Shown: in pieces, positions 1-6,819 of the stretch
Layout: every line of letters begins with the position of its first letter
Position numbering within the stretch: the stretch's first letter is position 1
Assembly (NCBI RefSeq): GCF_014655955.1
Contig: NZ_BNBO01000039.1
Span: 1-64,000 of the forward strand
Source: Kitasatospora indigofera
GTDB taxonomy: Bacteria; Actinomycetota; Actinomycetes; Streptomycetales; Streptomycetaceae
Direction of reading: 5' to 3'
DNA: 64,000 bases
Program-made: the position numbers and the translations under genes
Notes under the pieces: generated by a model
Database searches by the model: none
Seen by the model: the letters and a program-made list of their open reading frames with translations, nothing else
Told to the model about the DNA's origin: nothing

Positions 1-233
1 CACTTCCTTCGAGCCACTCTCGTGAACTCTCCGGGCGCTTCGTTCTTTCGTGTTTGAAGCTTATCAGATGTTTTCCGCTCCGTTTTCCGGGGCTTCGTTT
101 ATCCGATTTGCTTCGGCCTTTCGGCGCTCCCGAACTCTATCAGAGTTTCTCGGGCTGCTTTTCCCTCTCAAAACCGAACTCGAATCCGAATCCGACATCT
201 ACCGGGGAGAAGCGCGCTGCCACTGGGGCAACC
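1..233 (-). other. Probable pre-rRNA leader of an rRNA operon lying left of the window
   Basis: This stretch is noncoding and clearly less GC-rich than the rest of the window. Read on the minus strand it has the purine-rich blocks I associate with streptomycete pre-16S leaders: a CTGATAGAGTTCGG box, a CTGATAAG box, and then GAAGCGCCCGGAG followed by a GAGAGTGG and AAGGAAG run at the window edge. A short palindrome (AACTCT-ATC-AGAGTT, 134-148) lies in it. A strong promoter just upstream (240-268) fires in this direction and no protein frame fits. The 16S gene itself is not in the window, so the assignment rests on leader resemblance and promoter quality. Homology is from memory. Confidence 0.62.
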
Positions 234-239
234 CGGAGA

Positions 240-268
240 ACACTACGCTCCGGGCTGCCCCAGGTCAA
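240..268 (-). promoter_or_regulatory. Strong sigma-70 type promoter, probably rRNA promoter
   Basis: On the minus strand TTGACC (268 to 263) and TAGTGT (245 to 240) are separated by exactly 17 bases, a near-consensus streptomycete vegetative promoter. Transcription would start near 233 and run leftwards out of the window into the rRNA-like leader. It sits directly after the RNase J terminator hairpin. Confidence 0.65.
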
Positions 269-298
269 ACCGGGTCCCTGGTCGACCGGGGACCCGGT
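269..298 (-). terminator. Terminator hairpin of RNase J gene
   Basis: A perfect 10-bp inverted repeat (ACCGGGTCCC / GGGACCCGGT, 10-base loop) lies about 17 bases past the RNase J stop codon on the minus strand. It is followed by TTTGACC, which is also the -35 box of the next promoter. Confidence 0.6.
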
Positions 299-315
299 CG
301 ACGCAGGTCAGAGGC

Positions 316-2001
316 TCAGACCTCGACGACGACCGGCACGATCATCGGCCGGCGGCGGTAGTTGTCCGCGACCCACTTGCCGATGACCCGGCGCACCAGC
401 TGCTGGATCTGGCGCACCTCCAGAACACCGTCGTTGGCGGAGCGCGACAGGGCCTCCTGCAGCTTGGCGACGACCGGCACGAAGGCGTTGTCGTCGATGC
501 CGGAGCCGCGGGCCTGGATGGTCGGGCCGCTCACGATCTTGCCGCTGCTGGAGTCCACCACGACGAAGACCGAGATGAAGCCCTCCTCGCCGAGGATCCG
601 GCGGTCCTTGAGCGAGGCCTCGGTGATGTCGCCGACCGAGGAGCCGTCCACGTAGACGTAGCCGGCCTGCACCTTGCCGACGATCTTCGCGACGCCGTTC
701 TCCAGGTCGACGACCACGCCGTCCTCGGCGATGACCGTGCGCTCCTTCGGAACACCGGTCTTGATCCCCAGGTCGGCGCAGGCCCGCAGGTGGCGCCACT
801 CGCCGTGGACCGGCATCAGGTTCTTCGGCTTGCAGATGTTGAAGAAGTACAGCAGCTCGCCGGCGGAGGCGTGGCCCGAGACGTGCACCTTGGCGTTGCC
901 CTTGTGGACGACGTTCGCGCCCCAGCGGGTCAGGCCGTTGATGACCCGGTAGATCGCGGTCTCGTTGCCCGGGATGAGCGAGGAGGCCATGATCACGGTG
1001 TCGCCCTCGACGATCCGGATCTGGTGGTCGCGGTTGGCCATCCGGGACAGCGCCGCCATCGGCTCGCCCTGGGAGCCGGTGCAGACCAGCACGACGTCCT
1101 TGTCCGGCAGGTCGTCCAGCGTCTTCACGTCGACGATCAGGTTCCCCGGGACCTTCAGGTAGCCGAGGTCGCGGGCGATGCCCATGTTGCGGACCATCGA
1201 GCGGCCGACGAAGGCGACCTTGCGCTTGTACTCGTGCGCGGCGTCCAGCACCTGCTGGATGCGGTGCACGTGGCTCGCGAACGAGGCCACGATGATGCGC
1301 TTCTCCGCGCTTGCGAAAACGTTTCGCAGGGCGGCCGAGATGTCCCGCTCGTGCGGGATGAAACCGGGGACCTCGGCGTTGGTGGAGTCCACCAGCAGCA
1401 GGTCCATGCCCTCCTCCGCCAGCTTGGCGAAGGCCGGCAGGTCGGTGAGGCGGCCGTCCAGTGGCAGCTGGTCCATCTTGAAGTCACCGGTGGCGACGAC
1501 CATGCCCGCGGGGGTGCGGACGGCGACGGCCAGGGCGTCCGGGATGGAGTGGTTGACGGCGATGAACTCGCAGTCGAAGGGGCCGATGCGCTCGCGCTCG
1601 CCCTCCTTGACCTCCAGCACGTACGGGCGGATCCGGTGCTCGGCGAGCTTGGCCTCGATCAGTGCGAGGGTCAGCTTGGAGCCGATCAGCGGGATGTCCG
1701 GGTTCTCCCGGAGCAGGTACGGGACGGCGCCGATGTGGTCCTCGTGCCCGTGGGTGAGGACGATGCCGTCGATCTTGTCGAGGCGGTCCCGGATGGAGCT
1801 GAAGTCCGGCAGGATCAGGTCCACGCCGGGCTGCTCGTCCTCGGGGAAGAGGACGCCGCAGTCGATGATGAGAAGGCGGCCGCCGAATTCGAGGACCGTC
1901 ATGTTGCGGCCGATCTCGCCGAGGCCGCCGAGCGGGGTGACGCGGAGGGCGCCCTCCTTCAGTGCGGGGGGCGCGCCGAGTTCAGGGTGCGGGTGGCTCA
2001 A
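316..2001 (-). CDS. rnj: Ribonuclease J
   Basis: Metallo-beta-lactamase/beta-CASP ribonuclease with 5'-3' exo- and endonuclease activity in mRNA turnover and rRNA maturation. The 561-residue product has the usual family length. The N-terminal RVTPLGGLGEIG strand is followed by the zinc-binding HGHEDH motif at about residues 84-89. The start is a TTG (1999-2001) because an AAGGAG ribosome binding site lies 6 bases before it; the frame stays open 18 codons further but without a site or conservation. It lies downstream of dapA (171-base gap) and directly upstream of an rRNA-type promoter. A 13-bp inverted repeat sits just before its ribosome binding site and could control translation or serve as a processing target. 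Confidence 0.95.
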   Translation of the reverse strand: MSHPHPELGAPPALKEGALRVTPLGGLGEIGRNMTVLEFGGRLLIIDCGVLFPEDEQPGVDLILPDFSSIRDRLDKIDGIVLTHGHEDHIGAVPYLLRENPDIPLIGSKLTLALIEAKLAEHRIRPYVLEVKEGERERIGPFDCEFIAVNHSIPDALAVAVRTPAGMVVATGDFKMDQLPLDGRLTDLPAFAKLAEEGMDLLLVDSTNAEVPGFIPHERDISAALRNVFASAEKRIIVASFASHVHRIQQVLDAAHEYKRKVAFVGRSMVRNMGIARDLGYLKVPGNLIVDVKTLDDLPDKDVVLVCTGSQGEPMAALSRMANRDHQIRIVEGDTVIMASSLIPGNETAIYRVINGLTRWGANVVHKGNAKVHVSGHASAGELLYFFNICKPKNLMPVHGEWRHLRACADLGIKTGVPKERTVIAEDGVVVDLENGVAKIVGKVQAGYVYVDGSSVGDITEASLKDRRILGEEGFISVFVVVDSSSGKIVSGPTIQARGSGIDDNAFVPVVAKLQEALSRSANDGVLEVRQIQQLVRRVIGKWVADNYRRRPMIVPVVVEV

Positions 2002-2017
2002 AAGACTCTCCTTACAC

Positions 2018-2065
2018 CGCACGCCATATGCCCGGGGTCCTCCCCCTGGAGACATATGGCGTGCG
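2018..2065 (-). promoter_or_regulatory. 13-bp perfect inverted repeat in the RNase J leader
   Basis: Arms CGCACGCCATATG (2018-2030) and CATATGGCGTGCG (2053-2065) are exact reverse complements with a 22-base loop. In the mRNA the hairpin ends about 5 bases before the AAGGAG ribosome binding site of rnj. No U-tract follows, so it does not look like a plain terminator. It could be a DNA operator or an mRNA element for control of rnj. Confidence 0.55.
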
Positions 2066-2125
2066 TACTCAGTGTCGGTTTCCTACTAGGCCTTGGTGCT
2101 CTCGCGCCGTCATCCGGTTCAGCGG

Positions 2126-2143
2126 CGGGTCCACGGGGACCCG
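2126..2143 (-). terminator. Weak hairpin after dapA
   Basis: A 7-bp stem (CGGGTCC / GGACCCG, loop ACGG) lies about 30 bases past the dapA stop. It may be a weak terminator or processing hairpin between dapA and rnj; readthrough is likely. Confidence 0.35.
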
Positions 2144-2172
2144 GCGAGCCGGGGCGCGCACGTCTGCGTCTG

Positions 2173-3072
2173 CTACAGGTGTACCCCGCCGGCGGCGAGA
2201 TCCTCCTTCAATTGCTCAATCTCCTCGGGAGTCGCCCCGACCAGCGGCAGCCGCAGCGGGCCGCCCGGCAGCTTCTGGAGCTCCAGCGCGGCCTTGGTGA
2301 GGATGACTCCCTGGGTGCGGAACATACCGCTGAAGACGGGCAGCAGGCTCTGGTGGACGGCGGCCGCCTTGGCGGTGTCGCCCGCCGCGAAGGCGTCGAT
2401 CATGGTCCGCAGCTCGGGGGCGACCAGGTGACCGACCACGCTGACGACGCCGACCGCGCCGACCGAGAGCAGCGGCAGGGTCAGGATGTCGTCGCCGGAG
2501 TACCAGGCCAGGTCCGATCGCGCGATCGCCCAGGCGGCGGCGCCCAGGTCGCCCTTGGCGTCCTTGTTCGCGACGATCCGCGGGTGCTCGCCGAGCCGGA
2601 CCAGCGTCTCGTGGCTGAACGGCACGCCGCTGCGGCCGGGGATGTCGTACAGCATCACGGGCAGCCCGGTGGAGTCCGCGATGTGCACGGTGTGCCGGTA
2701 GAGCCCCTCCTGCGGGGGCTTGCTGTAGTACGGCGTGACGACCAGCAGTCCGTGCGCGCCGGCGGCCTCGGCCTGGCGGGCCAGCTCGGCGCTGTGGCGG
2801 GTGTCGTTGGTGCCGACGCCGGCGACCACGTGGGCCCGGTCCCCTACCGCCTCCACCACGGCGCGGACCAGCTGGGCCTTGTCGGAGTCACTGGTCGTCG
2901 GCGATTCGCCGGTGGTGCCGTTGACGACGAGGCCGTCGTTGCCGGAGTCGACGAGGTGCGCGGCGAGGCGCTGCGCGCCGTCGAGGTCGAGACCGCCGTC
3001 GGCGGTGAACGGGGTCACCATCGCGGTCAGGACCCGGCCGAAGGGTGTCTGGGGGGTGGAGGTCGGAGCCAT
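2173..3072 (-). CDS. dapA: 4-hydroxy-tetrahydrodipicolinate synthase
   Basis: Condenses pyruvate with aspartate semialdehyde in the diaminopimelate/lysine pathway, feeding peptidoglycan and lysine. The 299-residue product is full length. It shows GTTGES (52-57), the YDIPGRSG segment (Tyr142, Arg147) and the Schiff-base lysine in VANKDAKGDL (Lys170), with spacing matching the known enzyme. The frame is open further upstream, but the ATG at 3070-3072 gives the family N-terminus; the ribosome binding site is weak (TTTTGGA). dapB, the next pathway step, lies four genes away on the same strand. Confidence 0.95.
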   Translation of the reverse strand: MAPTSTPQTPFGRVLTAMVTPFTADGGLDLDGAQRLAAHLVDSGNDGLVVNGTTGESPTTSDSDKAQLVRAVVEAVGDRAHVVAGVGTNDTRHSAELARQAEAAGAHGLLVVTPYYSKPPQEGLYRHTVHIADSTGLPVMLYDIPGRSGVPFSHETLVRLGEHPRIVANKDAKGDLGAAAWAIARSDLAWYSGDDILTLPLLSVGAVGVVSVVGHLVAPELRTMIDAFAAGDTAKAAAVHQSLLPVFSGMFRTQGVILTKAALELQKLPGGPLRLPLVGATPEEIEQLKEDLAAGGVHL

Positions 3073-3184
3073 GCGTCCAAAACTACTCGTAGGCGGCGGG
3101 GGGGTACCCATGCCGGTCCAGGGTTCGGACAGGTGAGAAGCCGGTACGACGGTCGCCGGCGGGTCCAGGGACCCGGCGGACATG

Positions 3185-3230
3185 GGATTCCGGTGCTGCA
3201 TGCTCGGGGGTTCAAGCAGCACCGGAATCC
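3185..3230 (-). terminator. 15-bp hairpin between thyX and dapA
   Basis: Perfect arms GGATTCCGGTGCTGC (3185-3199) and GCAGCACCGGAATCC (3216-3230) enclose a 16-base loop, 82 bases past the thyX stop. It most likely terminates thyX transcription, or lies in the dapA leader. A smaller GCGGCT/AGCCGC hairpin sits at 3249-3265. Confidence 0.55.
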
Positions 3231-3311
3231 GTGGCTTGAGCCTAGGGAGCGGCTAGAAAAGCCGCAATCCAGACATGGGCCGCAAACCGTCCATATGCCT
3301 ATCGCCCCAGG

Positions 3312-4046
3312 TCAGGGGGCGACCCGGCCGTGGGCGTTGAAGGCCGCATGGGTGAGCGGCATGAGCTCGGCCCACTGCGCCTCCATCTGCTCCGCGACCA
3401 TCTCGATCTCGCGCTGCGGGAAGGACGGCACGGTGGCCCGGTCGTCCTTGGTCCGCAGCGACAGGAAGTGCATCAGCGAGCGCGCGTTGCAGGTCGCGTA
3501 CATCGAGGAGAACAGGCCGACCGGCAGCACGGCCCGGGCCACCTCGCGGGCGACGCCGGCGGCCAGCATCTCCTGGTAGGCCCGGTACGAGGCCTGGTAG
3601 GAGGCGGCCATCTGCTCGACCACGACGGCGTGCTGCTTCTCGGTGCCCTCGACGAACTCGTACTTGCCCGGACGCCCCTGCTGGACGAGCTTGCGCTCCT
3701 CGCCCGGCACGTAGAACACCGGCTGCAGCTCGCGGTAGCGGCCGGACTCCTCGTTGTACGACCAGCCGCTGCGGTGCCGGTGGAACTCGCGGAAGACGAA
3801 GATCGGCGCGCTGATGAAGAAGGTCATCGAGTTGTGCTCGAAGGGCGTGCCGTGCCGGTCCCGCATCAAGAAGTTGATCAGGCCCTTGGACTTCTCCGGG
3901 TCCTTGCGGACCTCCTCCAGGGACTGCTCGCCCGCGGTCGAGACCCGGGCCGCCCAGATGACGTCCGAGTCGGCGGCGGCGCTGCGGACCAGCTCCACCG
4001 TGACGTCGCTGCGGAACTGCGGGTCGGTACCCACTTCGTCGCTCAC
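3312..4046 (-). CDS. thyX: Flavin-dependent thymidylate synthase
   Basis: Makes dTMP from dUMP using methylenetetrahydrofolate and FAD. The ThyX signature is complete: Arg90-His91-Arg92, followed by SGWSYNEESGRY up to about residue 104. The 244-residue length is normal. Translation starts at a GTG (4044-4046) with GGAGGAGAT upstream. The stop lies 239 bases before the dapA start, with the hairpin at 3185-3230 between them. It is the only thymidylate synthase in the window. Confidence 0.95.
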   Translation of the reverse strand: MSDEVGTDPQFRSDVTVELVRSAAADSDVIWAARVSTAGEQSLEEVRKDPEKSKGLINFLMRDRHGTPFEHNSMTFFISAPIFVFREFHRHRSGWSYNEESGRYRELQPVFYVPGEERKLVQQGRPGKYEFVEGTEKQHAVVVEQMAASYQASYRAYQEMLAAGVAREVARAVLPVGLFSSMYATCNARSLMHFLSLRTKDDRATVPSFPQREIEMVAEQMEAQWAELMPLTHAAFNAHGRVAP

Positions 4047-4090
4047 GCGAAGATCTCCTCCAGAGGTAAGGCTTCGTGACGGCCGACAGC

Positions 4091-4552
4091 CTAGCCCGCG
4101 ACCGGCGCGGGGCCGGACGCGGCATGCAGGCGGATGGCGTGCTGCATCGTCCTGCGGGCCCTGGGGGTGTCACCGGCGTCCGCGTAGGCCACGGCGAGGC
4201 GGAACCACACCCTCCAGTCCCCCGGGGCCGCCTCGGCCTCGTCCTGGCGGCGGGCGAACACCTCGTCGGCCGAGGCGCGGTCGATCCGGCCGCCGGGGGT
4301 GCGCCGCAGCTCGTCCACCGGCAGGCCGCCCTCGGCCTCCAGCTCCCGGGCCATCCGCTCGCTGGCCCGGCCGAACCGGACGGTCTGGCGCAGGAACCAC
4401 ACGCCGATCCCGGGGATGACGAAGGCGCAGACGCCCAGGCCGACCCCCAGCGGCTTGCCGGTGGCGATCAGCTGGACGCCCTCGCCGACGCAGATCACCG
4501 CGACCAGCAGCAGGACGGCGGACAGGGCGAAGAAACCGGTGCGGGAGGTCAT
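4091..4552 (-). CDS. Small membrane protein with one TPR-like repeat
   Basis: This 153-residue protein has two hydrophobic segments near the N-terminus (about residues 7-27 and 34-55), then a charged cytosolic part. Its last 40 residues (GDWRVWFRLAVAYADAGD and the following ARRTMQHAI) look like a single tetratricopeptide repeat. The ATG at 4552 lies 7 bases past the dapB stop, so translation is probably coupled to dapB. I recognise it as a conserved streptomycete protein of this locus but know no function. It may be a scaffold at the membrane; this is a guess from architecture. Confidence 0.8.
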   Translation of the reverse strand: MTSRTGFFALSAVLLLVAVICVGEGVQLIATGKPLGVGLGVCAFVIPGIGVWFLRQTVRFGRASERMARELEAEGGLPVDELRRTPGGRIDRASADEVFARRQDEAEAAPGDWRVWFRLAVAYADAGDTPRARRTMQHAIRLHAASGPAPVAG

Positions 4553-4559
4553 GGGGTGC

Positions 4560-5306
4560 TCACAGGTCCAGGAAGTTCTCAAGGCCGAAGGTCAGCCCCG
4601 GGGTCTCCGTCACCCGGCGCACGCCGAGCAGGATGCCGGGCATGAAGCAGCTGTGGTGCAGCGAGTCGTGACGGATCGTCAGGGTCTCGCCGGTGTCGCC
4701 GAACAGCACCTCCTGGTGCGCCAGCAGGCCGCGCAGCCGGACGGCGTGCACCGGCACCCCGTCCACGTCGGCGCCGCGCGCGCCGGGCAGGCCGTGCGTG
4801 GTCGGGTCCGACTGCCGGGGCAGGCCGGCCGCGTCCCGGGCGGCGGCGATCAGCTGGGCGGTCCGGGTGGCGGTGCCGGAGGGCGCGTCGGCCTTCCGGT
4901 TGTGGTGCAGCTCGACGACCTCGACGGACTCGAAGTACTTGGCCGCCTGCTGGGCGAACTGCATGGTCAGGACGGCGCCGATGGAGAAGTTCGGCGCGAT
5001 CAGCGTGCCGGTGCCCGGGGAGGCCGCCAGCCAGCCCTCCAGCAGCTCGATCCGCTCCGGGGTCCAGCCGGTGGTGCCGACCACGGTGTGGATGCCGTTG
5101 GCGGCGCAGAACTCCAGGTTGCGCATCACCGAGTCGGGGTGGGTCAGTTCGACGGCGACCTCGGCCCCCGCACCGGTCAGCTCGCCCAGGTCGGAGTCCC
5201 GGCCGAGGGCGGCGACCAGTTCGAGGTCGGGGGCCGCCTCGACGGCCCTGACCGCCTCCGAGCCGATCCGGCCCCTGGCCCCGATGACGGCGACGCGCAG
5301 CGTCAT
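4560..5306 (-). CDS. dapB: 4-hydroxy-tetrahydrodipicolinate reductase
   Basis: NAD(P)H-dependent reductase acting after DapA in diaminopimelate and lysine synthesis. The 248-residue product begins with a Rossmann motif VAVIGARGRIG. It has VVGTTGW, the substrate region VELHHNRKADAPSGTA with the catalytic His/Lys, and a C-terminal FGLENFLDL. The ATG at 5304-5306 has AAAGGA upstream and gives the family N-terminus, though the frame is open 8 codons further. It is followed 7 bases later by the small TPR protein gene and preceded by the M16 protease gene (65-base gap), suggesting one operon. Confidence 0.95.
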   Translation of the reverse strand: MTLRVAVIGARGRIGSEAVRAVEAAPDLELVAALGRDSDLGELTGAGAEVAVELTHPDSVMRNLEFCAANGIHTVVGTTGWTPERIELLEGWLAASPGTGTLIAPNFSIGAVLTMQFAQQAAKYFESVEVVELHHNRKADAPSGTATRTAQLIAAARDAAGLPRQSDPTTHGLPGARGADVDGVPVHAVRLRGLLAHQEVLFGDTGETLTIRHDSLHHSCFMPGILLGVRRVTETPGLTFGLENFLDL

Positions 5307-5371
5307 GAGTTCGTCCTTTCCGACGAGCAACGAGCGAGCCGGGCGGAGCGCCCGGTACGAGCGGACTGGTT

Positions 5372-6724
5372 TCAGGCGAGCAGGTCGGCGAGCTTGTCGG
5401 CCCGCTTCGCGGTGATCGGGCCGATCAGCGCCAGCGAGGGCCGGTGCGCGCCCAGCACGTCCCGCGCGACCGCGTGGACGTCGTCCAGGGTGACGGCGGC
5501 GATCTTCGCCAGCATGTCGTCCACCGAGAGGTGGTGGCCGTAGCTGAGCTCGGCCTTGCCGATCCGGTTCATCAGCGAGCCGGTGTCCTCCATGCCGAGC
5601 ACGGTGGAGCCGGAGATCTGGCCGATCGCACGGCGCAGCTCCTCCTCGGTGATGCCCTCCTCGATCACCTTGGCGAGCTCGGCGCGGCAGATCTCCAGCA
5701 CCTGCTCCACCCGCTTGGGCTGGCAGCCCGCGTAGATGCCGAACAGGCCGCTGTCGGAGTACGAGGAGGAGTAGGAGTACACGGAGTAGGCCAGGCCGCG
5801 CTTCTCCCGGACCTCCTGGAAGAGCCGCGAGCTCATGCCGCCGCCGAGCACGGCGTTCAGCACGCCCAGCGCCCAGCGGCGCTCGTCGTGGCGCGGCACG
5901 CCGGGCACGCCGAGCACCAGGTGGGCCTGCTCGGTCGGGCGGTTGAGGGTCTCCACCCGGCCGGCCGTACGCAGGGCCTTGACCCCGCGGCGGGCCTCGG
6001 TGGGGGCGGCGTCGGACTTGGCCAGGACGGCGGCGAAGGCCTGCTCGACCTGCTTGACGACCTTGCGGTGGTCCAGGTTGCCCGCTGCCGCGACGACCAG
6101 GTTCTCGGGCCGGTAGCGGCGCTGGAAGAAGCCGGCGATCTGGTCGCGGGAGAGGTTCTTCACCGTCTCCTGGGTGCCGAGGATCGGGCGGCCGAGCGGG
6201 CCGGTGCCGTAGATCACCTTGGCGAAGAGGTCGTGCACGACGTCGCCCGGGTCGTCCTCGGCCATCGCCATCTCCTCAAGGATGACGCCGCGCTCGGCCT
6301 CCACGTCCTCGGTGCGGATCAGCGAACCGGTGAGCATGTCGCATACCACGTCTATGGCCAGCGGCAGGTCGGTGTCGAGCACCCGCGCGTAGTAGCAGGT
6401 GTTCTCCTTCGCGGTGAAGGCGTTCATCTCGCCGCCGACCGCGTCCAGGGCGGCCGAGATGTCCAGGGCGCTGCGCCGCTCGGTGCCCTTGAAGAGCAGG
6501 TGCTCCAGGTAGTGCGTGGCGCCGTTCAGCACCGGGGTCTCGTCCCGGGAGCCGACGCCGACCCAGATGCCGAAGGTCGCGGAGCGCACCGTCGGCAGGG
6601 TCTCGGTGACGACCCGCAGGCCGCCCGGGAGGACGGTACGGCGGACGGTGCCGGCTCCGTCGGTGCCCTTCAGCAGGGTGCGGGTGGTGCCGGGGCGCTG
6701 CTTCGCAGCCGAGGCCTGGGCCAC
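5372..6724 (-). CDS. M16 family zinc peptidase (processing-peptidase-like)
   Basis: A single-chain member (450 residues) of the pitrilysin/mitochondrial-processing-peptidase family. The inverted zinc motif HYLEH is at residues 71-75, with the distal Glu in ERGVILEE near residue 150. The C-terminal half has the glycine-rich segment NAVLGGGMSSRLFQEVREKRGLAYS, typical of the second M16 domain; I split that quote by eye and did not align it. The start is a GTG (6722-6724) behind AGAGGA, giving an AQASAAK N-terminus. It lies 95 bases past pnp with a strong hairpin in between. The substrate is unknown. Confidence 0.9.
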   Translation of the reverse strand: MAQASAAKQRPGTTRTLLKGTDGAGTVRRTVLPGGLRVVTETLPTVRSATFGIWVGVGSRDETPVLNGATHYLEHLLFKGTERRSALDISAALDAVGGEMNAFTAKENTCYYARVLDTDLPLAIDVVCDMLTGSLIRTEDVEAERGVILEEMAMAEDDPGDVVHDLFAKVIYGTGPLGRPILGTQETVKNLSRDQIAGFFQRRYRPENLVVAAAGNLDHRKVVKQVEQAFAAVLAKSDAAPTEARRGVKALRTAGRVETLNRPTEQAHLVLGVPGVPRHDERRWALGVLNAVLGGGMSSRLFQEVREKRGLAYSVYSYSSSYSDSGLFGIYAGCQPKRVEQVLEICRAELAKVIEEGITEEELRRAIGQISGSTVLGMEDTGSLMNRIGKAELSYGHHLSVDDMLAKIAAVTLDDVHAVARDVLGAHRPSLALIGPITAKRADKLADLLA

Positions 6725-6760
6725 GAGTGTTCCTCTCAAGCAATGCAATGACAACAGGGT

Positions 6761-6798
6761 GCGGCCCGCACGCTCCGAGTCCGGAGTGTGCGGGCCGC
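6761..6798 (-). terminator. 17-bp hairpin downstream of pnp
   Basis: Arms GCGGCCCGCACGCTCCG and CGGAGTGTGCGGGCCGC pair over 17 positions with one G-U wobble and a 4-base loop. It starts 22 bases past the pnp stop. It is a likely terminator or 3'-end stabiliser, and transcription of the M16 gene may depend on readthrough. Confidence 0.65.
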
Positions 6799-6819
6799 GG
6801 TGGAGCTAGGGGCGGACCG

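Noticed and set aside
1..200. A tRNA or 16S gene at the left edge
   Set aside because: No cloverleaf with a TTCGA loop and matching acceptor arms, and none of the conserved 16S 5' sequence is present; only leader-like sequence is seen.
790..3579. 929-codon plus-strand frame across rnj, dapA and thyX
   Set aside because: It runs through three well-supported minus-strand genes and their intergenic hairpins; no domain seen.
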